Assembly (NCBI GenBank): GCA_002469915.1
Contig: DKOG01000218.1
Span: 1 to 19,672, forward strand
Length of the DNA stretch: 19,672 bases
Source of the DNA: Bacteroidetes bacterium UBA7368
GTDB taxonomy: Bacteria; Bacteroidota; Rhodothermia; Rhodothermales; UBA10348
Direction of reading: 5' to 3'
Shown: piece after piece, positions 13,478 through 19,672 of the stretch
Layout of the letters: every line of letters begins with the position of its first letter
Position numbering within the stretch: the first letter of the stretch is position 1
Program-made: the position numbers and the translations under genes
Notes under the pieces: model-generated
Seen by the model: the letters and a program-made list of their open reading frames with translations, nothing else
Database searches by the model: none
Told to the model about the DNA's origin: nothing

Positions 13478-15673
13478 ATGCAAACGCCAAAAAAGCCCGG
13501 TGGTTGGTCTTCCATCCGTTACGTGTTCAGGCAATCCCGAAAAGCGGGTGGAATTGGGACGATGTGGAAAGCCATGCGCTCCAAGAATACCTGCAAGACC
13601 TGCGCCGTGGGTATGGGGGGACAAAAAGGAGGTATGGTCAATGAAACTGGTCACTTTCCTGAGTTCTGTAAAAAAAGTATCCAGGCCATGCAGGCCGACC
13701 TTCAGCCAGCAATCGAATCGTCTTTTTGGACTGAAAACCCGATTGACACACTTCGCCAGGCATCTCCCCGTGAATTGGAAGCCTATGGCCGATTGTCTCA
13801 GCCCGTTGTTTACGCGCACGGATCCAAGACCTTCACACCCGTATCGTGGGACGATGCACTCACTCGGATTTCAGACAAATTGGGCGCTACACTTCCCGAT
13901 GAATCCTTCTTTTACTTCAGTGGTCGCAGCAGCAACGAGGCCGCCTTTCTGCTCCAGTTGTTTGCCCGGCTTTATGGCACGAATAACGTTAATAACTGCA
14001 GTTTTTACTGCCATCAAGCTAGCGGTGTAGGCATTTCGAGTGTCATTGGAAGTGGGACCGCCACGGTCGTTTTAGAGGATCTGGACAAGGCGGATCTGGT
14101 ATTTCTAATCGGAGCGAATCCTGCGAGTAATCATCCGAGGCTCATGCGGTCGCTCATGAACGTGCGACGAAACGGAGGCGAAGTGATTGTCATCAACCCG
14201 ATTCGAGAAGCCGGATTAGAAACGTTTAGCATTCCTTCAGATCCTCGTTCCCTCCTGTTCGGAAGCTCGATAGCCTCCGATTTCGTTCAGCCTCACATTG
14301 GTGGTGATGTGGCCTTGCTTAGTGGTATTGCAAAAGGGCTCATGGAGATGGATGCCGTCGATCTGGATTTTTTGAACCGACACACGACTGGTTCAGATAA
14401 GCTGATAGACTCTATTACATCAATGTCCTGGGAGCACATCGTACGTGATGCTGGTGTTGCACAGACTGAAATCGAGGCCATTGCCGCGCGGCACGCCTCC
14501 TCGGAGAATGCCATCTTCGCATGGGCTATGGGCATTACGCATCATCAGCACGGGACCGTGGCGGTCCAACTCATTGCTGCCCTTGCTCTAATGCGGGGAA
14601 TGATCGGCAAGAAAGGATCTGGATTAATGCCAATTCGCGGTCATTCAAATGTGCAAGGTATCGGATCGGTTGGTGTTACTCCGGTGCTCAAGGATGCCAT
14701 CTTTACGGCTCTAACTGAGAAATACGATTTAGATCTACCATCCACTCCGGGCTTAGATACCATGGCCTGCATGGAGGCTGCAACGTCCGGTCAGGTAAAA
14801 GTCGGGTTTTGCCTCGGTGGAAACCTATATGGCTCCAATCCGGACCTCGTATATGCTTCAAAGGCCCTTTCCTCGCTCGATTTATTCGTCACGATGAGTA
14901 CAACACTCAATACGGGACATCCTTGGTCGCTTGCTGAAGAAACCCTGATTTTACCCGTCCTTGCTAGAGATGAAGAGCCGCAGAAAACATCTCAAGAATC
15001 GATGTTCAATTATGTTCGTCTCAGCGATGGTGGGCCGTCGAGAATCGACGGCCCACGAAGCGAGATGGCCATCATTGCCGATTTAGCGTCACGCGTTCAA
15101 CAAAAGGACACCTCTCCCGCTCTCAACGCACTAGACTGGTCGGCTCTGAACGATTCAGCGGCCATCCGGGAAATGATCGGCAACGTGATTCCAGGATGGG
15201 AATCCATGCACGAAATGAATGCCTCATCCGCTGAATTCCAGATCAAGGGTCGAACCTTTCACACACCTACATTCAATACGGCTTCCGGAAAGGCACACAT
15301 ACAGCCCTTAGCTCTTCCAAAACTAGCCGAATGCCAATCGCCTCATTTCAGATTGATGACCATTCGAAGTGAAGGCCAATTCAATACCGTCGTCTATGAG
15401 GATGAAGACATTTTTCGAGGCGCACCCAGCAGAGATGTCGTGTTGATGCACCCTGATGATTTATCTGACCTGCAAATCACTGAGGGACAGCGAGTTACAG
15501 TCGAGGGATCTGCTGGAAGGTTACCTTTTTTCCAGGTCATTTCGTTCGAACGAATCAAGCCCAGAAACGTGGCTATGTACTTTCCAGAAGCCAACGTGCT
15601 ATTGGACAGGAGGCTTGATCCGTTGAGCAAAACGCCCGCATTTAAAGGAGCTTTGGTAAAGATCTATGTCTAA
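13478..15673 (+). CDS. FdhF/YdeP-like molybdopterin oxidoreductase
   Basis: The 731-residue cytoplasmic protein matches the YdeP branch of the molybdopterin oxidoreductase superfamily (formate dehydrogenase alpha-like). N-terminal KPGGWSSIRYVF is typical. Cysteines C39, C42 and C64 (CKTC ... FC) are the three iron-sulfur cluster-region Cys usual for this branch. YCHQASGVGISS places Cys178 where FdhF has its molybdenum-ligating selenocysteine. Cofactor-binding stretches include IGANPASNHPRLM (211-223), IRGHSNVQGIGSVGV and GGNLYGSNPD. The tail NVAMYFPEANVLLDRR ... SKTPAFKG is the family's C-terminal dinucleotide-binding motif. The true substrate of YdeP-like enzymes is not established. No fdhD or cofactor genes are in the window. 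It overlaps the cupin gene by eight bases. Confidence 0.9.
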   Translation: MQTPKKPGGWSSIRYVFRQSRKAGGIGTMWKAMRSKNTCKTCAVGMGGQKGGMVNETGHFPEFCKKSIQAMQADLQPAIESSFWTENPIDTLRQASPRELEAYGRLSQPVVYAHGSKTFTPVSWDDALTRISDKLGATLPDESFFYFSGRSSNEAAFLLQLFARLYGTNNVNNCSFYCHQASGVGISSVIGSGTATVVLEDLDKADLVFLIGANPASNHPRLMRSLMNVRRNGGEVIVINPIREAGLETFSIPSDPRSLLFGSSIASDFVQPHIGGDVALLSGIAKGLMEMDAVDLDFLNRHTTGSDKLIDSITSMSWEHIVRDAGVAQTEIEAIAARHASSENAIFAWAMGITHHQHGTVAVQLIAALALMRGMIGKKGSGLMPIRGHSNVQGIGSVGVTPVLKDAIFTALTEKYDLDLPSTPGLDTMACMEAATSGQVKVGFCLGGNLYGSNPDLVYASKALSSLDLFVTMSTTLNTGHPWSLAEETLILPVLARDEEPQKTSQESMFNYVRLSDGGPSRIDGPRSEMAIIADLASRVQQKDTSPALNALDWSALNDSAAIREMIGNVIPGWESMHEMNASSAEFQIKGRTFHTPTFNTASGKAHIQPLALPKLAECQSPHFRLMTIRSEGQFNTVVYEDEDIFRGAPSRDVVLMHPDDLSDLQITEGQRVTVEGSAGRLPFFQVISFERIKPRNVAMYFPEANVLLDRRLDPLSKTPAFKGALVKIYV
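15030..15056. repeat. 12-bp perfect hairpin inside the molybdopterin oxidoreductase gene
   Basis: Arms GTGGGCCGTCGA (15030-15041) and TCGACGGCCCAC (15045-15056) with a GAA loop. The frame encodes GGPSRIDGPR, a stretch that appears native to this protein family, so selection on the protein alone may explain part of it. The perfect 12-bp arms are still notable. Its ends (GTGGG/CCCAC) resemble the GTAGG/CCTAC ends of the hairpins at 164 and 1856. Confidence 0.75.
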
Positions 15674-16151
15674 CGAATCGCGCATAAAGGAGTTGATTGC
15701 CTTGCACCGGATGCGACCTCATCCTGAAGGCTGTTTTTTCGCGGAAGTGTTTCGATCAGAAAACAAGGTTGATCCCCAAGACGATCGGCCAACACGATCG
15801 GCGGTCACCGCCATACTTTTCCTGATGCCAGAAGGAGACATTTCTCGTTTCCATCGCGTCCGATCCGATGAAGTATGGAGTCACTTAGAGGGTGCTCCTG
15901 TTAGACAAATCAGCCTTTCTCCCGACCTGGATCAAATGAACGGCTTTGAGCTATCGGCCTCAAAAGATGGACAGCCACTGCGCGTTATTCCCGCGGATTG
16001 GTGGCAAGCATCTGTTTCGATGGGTTCATTTAGTTTAGTCAGCTGCACCGTGGGACCTGGATTTGATTTTGACGACTTTGAAATGGCCTGCAATAGTCCC
16101 TCTGGAAGCGCCATTATCGCCAAATATCCTCACCTGGCTCAGTTTGTCTGA
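15666..16151 (+). CDS. DUF985-type (Cupin_5) protein
   Basis: A 161-residue single-domain cupin. Typical family marks are RPHPEGCFFAEVFRS (17-31), TAILFLMPEGDISRFHRVRS (48-67) followed by DEVW, PADWWQA near 109-115, and CTVGPGFDFDDFEMA near 126-140. His63 in RFHRV is a likely metal ligand of the cupin barrel. The reaction is not established for this family. The gene starts at ATG 15666 inside the end of the oxidoreductase gene (8-base overlap containing its TAA), indicating translational coupling. It converges with the esterase gene, overlapping its 3' end by 13 bases. Confidence 0.9.
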   Translation: MSNESRIKELIALHRMRPHPEGCFFAEVFRSENKVDPQDDRPTRSAVTAILFLMPEGDISRFHRVRSDEVWSHLEGAPVRQISLSPDLDQMNGFELSASKDGQPLRVIPADWWQASVSMGSFSLVSCTVGPGFDFDDFEMACNSPSGSAIIAKYPHLAQFV

Positions 16152-16951
16152 GTAGCATTGCTCGCATAAAAATATGTGAGCATATCGTCCAGCAGTGGTT
16201 TCCAGTTCATCCAATTGTGGGCAAACGGGACCTCCATGTAGTGTAGCGGATACCCTTTATTTTCTAGGATATCTCTCAATCGACGTGTCCGATCTTCATT
16301 GTCTCGATGATCTCCCGACGATAAAAACACCTTAATCGGTAAACGGCTCGAGTCCGCATATGCCTGATGAATCGTCTTCACCGGGTGCATGGCCGGGGAC
16401 TGCATCGCAATGCCTTCAAACGTGTCATGAGCGTGCAAGCCAAAACAGGCGGAATTCAATCCTCCAAAAGACAACCCAAGGATAGAACGAGCCGTACGGT
16501 CCGAAAATGTGTGGTAGTTCTGATCAATTCTGGGGACCAATTCGTCCCGCACAAAATCAATAAAACGTGGATTGCAGAAAAACTGCTCGTTGCGTCTATT
16601 GATATCGAGATTGTCCGGATTTCGTGCATCCAAAAACACGATTACGATAGGCTCTATCTCTCCAGTTGTAATCATGGAATCCGCCAATGCTGCCAACTGC
16701 CCGCTCCTCAGATACCAAGCGCCATCCGAGACGTAGAGTGCAGGTAGATTCTCCATTGATTCGTGACCAGGCGGGGTATACACCCAAAACTGGAGTCCAT
16801 AGCCCAATATCTGACTCCGAATAACACGGCGACTGGAGAGCGTATCAGAAGCGACTTCCAAAGTAGTTGCCTTCAAAGGAGGGGCAATCCCTGAAGCAAC
16901 TCCTAGACAAAACGTCCAAATTAGAGCGTTACGTAACATGATCAGCATCAT
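16139..16951 (-). CDS. Exported esterase D/Fes-like alpha/beta hydrolase
   Basis: The 270-residue product has an N-terminal hydrophobic signal (about 1-23; Met1, Met2 and Met5 are all possible starts). An alpha/beta-hydrolase domain of the putative-esterase (PF00756-like) type follows. The nucleophile is Ser161 in GLSFGG and the likely catalytic His is H245 in FAHNWMNW. The acid is probably among SGDHRDNED (212-220). LPALYVSDGAWY (69-80) and a LDARN stretch match the order in enterochelin esterase and antigen 85-like proteins. The substrate is unknown; a secreted ester or peptide-ester role is likely. Its 3' end overlaps the converging cupin gene. It diverges from trhO across a 160-base gap in which I recognise no riboswitch or RNA. 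Confidence 0.82.
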   Translation of the reverse strand: MMLIMLRNALIWTFCLGVASGIAPPLKATTLEVASDTLSSRRVIRSQILGYGLQFWVYTPPGHESMENLPALYVSDGAWYLRSGQLAALADSMITTGEIEPIVIVFLDARNPDNLDINRRNEQFFCNPRFIDFVRDELVPRIDQNYHTFSDRTARSILGLSFGGLNSACFGLHAHDTFEGIAMQSPAMHPVKTIHQAYADSSRLPIKVFLSSGDHRDNEDRTRRLRDILENKGYPLHYMEVPFAHNWMNWKPLLDDMLTYFYASNATQTN

Positions 16952-17111
16952 CTGTGGAAGGTATTGATGTATAGACGGTCAACTCTCGTGAGGGTTGCCG
17001 GGGGAATCGGAAAGCCCTTTGCTTCGCCCAGTGCTTTCATTAGGCAACATAGCAGGGCGGTGTGTCGTTTACCTCTTCATATTTTGAACCCTGTCCAAAA
17101 CCAGATTTGTT

Positions 17112-18098
17112 ATGCCTAAGTGTGTCGTAGCTGCGATGTATAAGTTCGTAGCCATCGAAAACCCCGTTGAGTTTCGAGATCAACTTTTTTCATTCATGGA
17201 AGAGAATGAAATTAGGGGCACCGTTCTAGTTGCTGAAGAAGGTATTAACGGAACGGTTTCTGGAAGTCGGGAGAAGATTGACCTGCTACTTGAGTACCTG
17301 CGATCGGACGCGAGATTAGCCGACCTGGTACACAAGGAGTCGTACGCAGAAGAATGTCCCTTCCTTCGTACCAAAGTGCGACTGAAAAAGGAAATAGTTA
17401 CTCTAGGTGTAGAGGGAGTTGACCCTAACCAGCAAGTCGGGACCTATGTCGATCCGAAAGACTGGAATGACCTTATCTCAAGGAATGACGTCGTTTTGGT
17501 GGATACGCGCAATGACTATGAGTTCCAGATTGGCTCCTTCAAGGACGCAGTGAACCCAGATACAACATCTTTTCGGCAGTTTCCAGAGTTCGTAGAGCAG
17601 AACCTAAATCCGAATGCCAATAAAAAGGTTGCCATGTTTTGTACAGGCGGCATTCGGTGCGAGAAGGCAACCTCCTATATGCTCATGCAGGGATACGAAG
17701 AAGTGTACCACCTCAAAGGTGGCATTCTGAAATATCTGGAAGACGTTGATACAAGCACCTCGCTCTGGGAGGGAGAGTGTTTTGTATTTGACGACCGCGT
17801 GTCAGTTGACCACACTCTTGACCGCGGTCAGTACGACCTATGCCACGCGTGTCGCATGCCGATATCAGAAGAAGACAAACAATCTGATTGGTTTACACTG
17901 GGCGAATCCTGTCCATACTGCCACTCAGAACGCTCTGAAGCCGACAAAGCTCGCTTTCGCGAAAGACAGCGTCAGATAGAATTGTCAAAACAGCGTGGCG
18001 AGTCACATCTCGGATCCAATCTCGAGAAAGTGCGCGCGGAGCGTCGAAAAGTGAAGATTGCAAAAAAGGAAGCTCAGCGAATAGCCGAACAGATCTGA
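17112..18098 (+). CDS. trhO: tRNA uridine(34) hydroxylase TrhO (rhodanese domain)
   Basis: A 328-residue cytoplasmic protein of the UPF0176/YceA family. TrhO hydroxylates U34 in tRNA anticodons to 5-hydroxyuridine using oxygen. The N-terminal domain (1-95) has [16 protein letters not shown] (36-51). A rhodanese domain (about 120-215) carries [10 protein letters not shown] and the catalytic loop CTGGIRCEK with Cys177. A zinc-ribbon-like region follows: CHAC (244-247) and CPYC (267-270). The tail is charged and helical, rich in Arg, Lys and Glu (275-328). Length and layout are those of the longer TrhO form. I keep ATG 17112 because VVAAMYKFV aligns with the family N-terminus. A CAGATTTG box ends two bases before the ATG, so the transcript could be nearly leaderless. 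Confidence 0.93.
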   Translation: MPKCVVAAMYKFVAIENPVEFRDQLFSFMEENEIRGTVLVAEEGINGTVSGSREKIDLLLEYLRSDARLADLVHKESYAEECPFLRTKVRLKKEIVTLGVEGVDPNQQVGTYVDPKDWNDLISRNDVVLVDTRNDYEFQIGSFKDAVNPDTTSFRQFPEFVEQNLNPNANKKVAMFCTGGIRCEKATSYMLMQGYEEVYHLKGGILKYLEDVDTSTSLWEGECFVFDDRVSVDHTLDRGQYDLCHACRMPISEEDKQSDWFTLGESCPYCHSERSEADKARFRERQRQIELSKQRGESHLGSNLEKVRAERRKVKIAKKEAQRIAEQI

Positions 18099-18111
18099 TC
18101 TAGGTGATCAG
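18095..18111. repeat. Small hairpin across the convergent trhO / unknown-gene junction
   Basis: CTGATC and GATCAG with a TAGGT loop cover both stop codons, which are nine bases apart. With a 6-bp stem and no T-tract it is a weak candidate for shared termination. Confidence 0.3.
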
Positions 18112-18698
18112 CCTTCGGGCACAACCATGATGTGAGCACGAAACGTATCCTCTGACATCAGCCACGGAGCGCCAGGGCCCATTGGACTCGTAGGTAATCC
18201 AGTCGTTGCTGAGGTTTCGCCCGGAACGTAGATCACAAAGCGCATCGAAGAATTCAACACCTCACCTGTCGCTTCATCATACATCGCCTCTTCGCCATAC
18301 CGGATGTACTGAGAGGCTTGTTTTTCGACCCATGGAAGCGTCCCCGCTTCAATTTCCTCTCCCCTGGCTACGACTGATTCCTGACCATTCATTCCCCCTG
18401 CTCGCAGTTCGCGTCCTCGCGAGATGTAAGGAAATACTTCGTTATGGAAACAAGCTGCTTCAAATCCTTCTCGTTTGGGATCGTCCGCAGTGCACGATAG
18501 CTCGTTAGAACCCTCACGTATAAGTTTGAATGTGCCATCGTCGTTGTACCCGTACACCGCAGCGCCTTCTTTCATTTCATCCGGAGCCGCGGAAACGGCC
18601 TGATTAATGGCGTGTTGGTCTGCGGCACTCTGAGCGCAAGCAGAAGTACTAACGAGACAAGCAAATACAAGCAACTGGAAGCGGCGGTTCATAATCAT
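18108..18698 (-). CDS. Exported protein of unknown function
   Basis: I do not recognise this 196-residue protein. It starts with a signal peptide (MNRRF then a hydrophobic core, ending near SACAQSA). The Cys in TSAC is not preceded by a good lipobox, so type I cleavage seems likelier than lipidation. The mature part has two central Cys (LSC and ACF near residues 69 and 82) that could form a disulfide, a repeated charged turn (YNDDGTFKLIREG), and a C-terminal block with PTSPMGPGAPWLM, then RAHIMVVPEG, which looks conserved and His/Met-containing. It could bind a ligand or metal, but no family can be named. It converges with trhO and diverges from the Gfo/Idh/MocA gene. Confidence 0.72.
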   Translation of the reverse strand: MIMNRRFQLLVFACLVSTSACAQSAADQHAINQAVSAAPDEMKEGAAVYGYNDDGTFKLIREGSNELSCTADDPKREGFEAACFHNEVFPYISRGRELRAGGMNGQESVVARGEEIEAGTLPWVEKQASQYIRYGEEAMYDEATGEVLNSSMRFVIYVPGETSATTGLPTSPMGPGAPWLMSEDTFRAHIMVVPEG

Positions 18699-18740
18699 GT
18701 ACTTTTCTGGGTGATTCTAGGTGAATGTAATGGTAGTTTG

Positions 18741-18772
18741 TTGAAATCGCACTTCCTTTTTCTATTCCTTTG
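18741..18772 (+). promoter_or_regulatory. Possible Bacteroidota-type promoter for the Gfo/Idh/MocA gene
   Basis: TTG at 18741-18743 and TTCCTTTG at 18765-18772 are 21 bases apart, matching the TTG/TAnnTTTG consensus with one mismatch. The downstream box ends four bases before the ATG, so transcription would begin at or next to the start codon. Confidence 0.25.
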
Positions 18773-18776
18773 AAAT

Positions 18777-19672
18777 ATGAATATTGCCATTCTCGGACCT
18801 GGAGGCATTTCTGATGATCAGCATGCACCGGCCGTCAGGCTTCACGGAGACACCCAACTTTGGTCTGTACTGAGCCGCTCACAGGCTAGGGCCGATGCGT
18901 TTTCGCTTAAACACGACCTCAAATCTGCCTCTCCCGCACATACAGATCTGAAGACGCTGCTTGCAGACGACGACCTACACGCAGTCATTATCGCTTCACC
19001 CGACAGGCTTCATGCACAACAAGTGATTCAATGCGCCGAAGCCGGCAAGCACATCCTGTTGGAGAAACCCATGGCGACCAGTCTAGATGAATGTGATCAG
19101 ATGATAGCGGCCTGCCAAGCTAATTCTGTGCATCTAGCGCTGGCCTATCATCTTCGCTGGCATGCGGGACACAGAGAGACCAAACAACAGGTTGAAAACG
19201 GGTTATTAGGAAAGATTCGTCACATGCGCGTGCATTGGACGTTTGCTGCTCCTGACGGTGGTAATTGGCGGGCTTCTCCACAAACAGGACGCTGGTGGTC
19301 TCTGGCCGCTAACGGGACGCACTGCTTGGATCAGATCCGGTGGTTCATGTGCCCCACAGAAGGAGAAATAAACGAGGTTCGCTGCCTAATTAGCCGCTCC
19401 AAGTTTTCAAGTACACACGATGAGTCTGCCATTTTGGCCATAGGATTTGAATCGGGCGCGACGGCCGAAATCTGTGTATCGGTCCAATACGCTTCGAAAT
19501 CAAGAATAGAAATCTACGGCGACAATGGAGAGATCCGAATGGAGGACACGATGGGAAGACACGGAGGCGGAACCATTTTCATGAACGGACGGACGCTAGA
19601 ATTCCCTTCTAACAATCCTTTTCTAGGGGAGTTGATTGATTTTGTCGATGCCGTCCAAAACAATCGCCCTCC
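18777..19672 (+). CDS. Gfo/Idh/MocA-family NAD(P)-dependent oxidoreductase, 3' end missing
   Basis: From ATG 18777 the frame is open to the window end (298 codons), so the C-terminus is cut off. It begins with a Rossmann nucleotide-binding fold, MNIAILGPGGISDDQHAPAV. The segment AVIIASPDRLHAQQV (about 69-83) and the hallmark ILLEKPMA, with the catalytic-region Lys near residue 97, follow. YHLRWH near 124 and GTHCLDQIRWFM near 182-193 match the second domain, where the substrate-binding GTHxxD lies. Members oxidise or reduce sugars, inositols or related polyols; this one cannot be narrowed. It shares a divergent promoter region of 78 bases with the unknown exported protein. Confidence 0.9.
   Translation, partial: MNIAILGPGGISDDQHAPAVRLHGDTQLWSVLSRSQARADAFSLKHDLKSASPAHTDLKTLLADDDLHAVIIASPDRLHAQQVIQCAEAGKHILLEKPMATSLDECDQMIAACQANSVHLALAYHLRWHAGHRETKQQVENGLLGKIRHMRVHWTFAAPDGGNWRASPQTGRWWSLAANGTHCLDQIRWFMCPTEGEINEVRCLISRSKFSSTHDESAILAIGFESGATAEICVSVQYASKSRIEIYGDNGEIRMEDTMGRHGGGTIFMNGRTLEFPSNNPFLGELIDFVDAVQNNRP

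Noticed and set aside
13478..14030. Second reading frame inside the 5' part of the molybdopterin gene (from 13500)
   Set aside because: The in-frame protein from 13478 carries all the family motifs; the overlapping frame is a random shadow.
16952..17111. Riboswitch or small RNA in the gap before trhO
   Set aside because: I compared it by eye with cobalamin, TPP, SAM, glycine and fluoride core motifs and found no convincing set; only short weak hairpins are present.
17820..17829. Palindrome GACCGCGGTC inside trhO as an operator
   Set aside because: It is short, inside the coding region and not near any promoter; chance is sufficient.
1..19672. Mobile element, prophage, defence island or CRISPR in the window
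   Set aside because: No integrase, transposase, phage structural, restriction, CRISPR-repeat or tRNA-flanked insertion signal was seen, and the gene types are typical chromosomal ones.

Overview
The window looks like a stretch of chromosome from a marine-type Bacteroidota relative, most plausibly the Rhodothermota/Balneolota/Flavobacteria-like side. The clues are a secreted DUF5777-type barrel beside YceI, secreted PHP and S9 enzymes, a TIGR01701-like molybdopterin protein, a DUF985 cupin, few clear Shine-Dalgarno sequences, and several TTTG-type boxes upstream of genes. Taxonomy is inferred from gene content only. I see no rRNA, tRNA, CRISPR array, phage gene, transposase or integrase. Every gap between genes is under 300 bases.

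Left part (1-3689, all + strand). The window opens inside the 3' end of a gene encoding a Cys-rich EGF-like tail (2-160), followed at once by a 15-bp perfect hairpin. Next come a small membrane protein, a ProX-type Ala-tRNA(Pro) deacylase overlapping the nicotinamide riboside transporter PnuC, a membrane-anchored monoheme cytochrome c with an unusual Lys/Met-rich tail, and a secreted PHP-family phosphodiesterase. The cytochrome's intrinsic terminator abuts the start codon of the PHP gene.

Middle part (3733-8772). On the minus strand, an exported M20 metallopeptidase is coupled by a 1-base stop/start overlap to the DNA repair methyltransferase Ogt. The plus-strand cutC carries an 11-bp palindrome that seems to have added about six residues. 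Converging on cutC is a tight minus-strand module: a DksA/TraR zinc-finger protein, then a lipoprotein with a CX4CH haem motif, a YceI protein and a DUF5777-like outer-membrane barrel. The last three look like one envelope system of unknown job and are the best candidate for an undescribed function here.

Right part (8821-19672). This holds a lipoprotein of six-hairpin glycosidase type, an exported S9 prolyl-oligopeptidase/DPP-IV-like peptidase ending at a textbook bidirectional terminator, and a small SdpI-like membrane protein diverging from a FdhF/YdeP-like molybdopterin oxidoreductase. The oxidoreductase gene overlaps a DUF985 cupin gene. An exported esterase D-like hydrolase, the tRNA uridine hydroxylase TrhO, an exported protein of unknown function and a Gfo/Idh/MocA oxidoreductase cut by the window end complete the region. 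Overall it is a housekeeping and envelope-catabolic neighbourhood of short operons. Several convergent pairs overlap or nearly touch.
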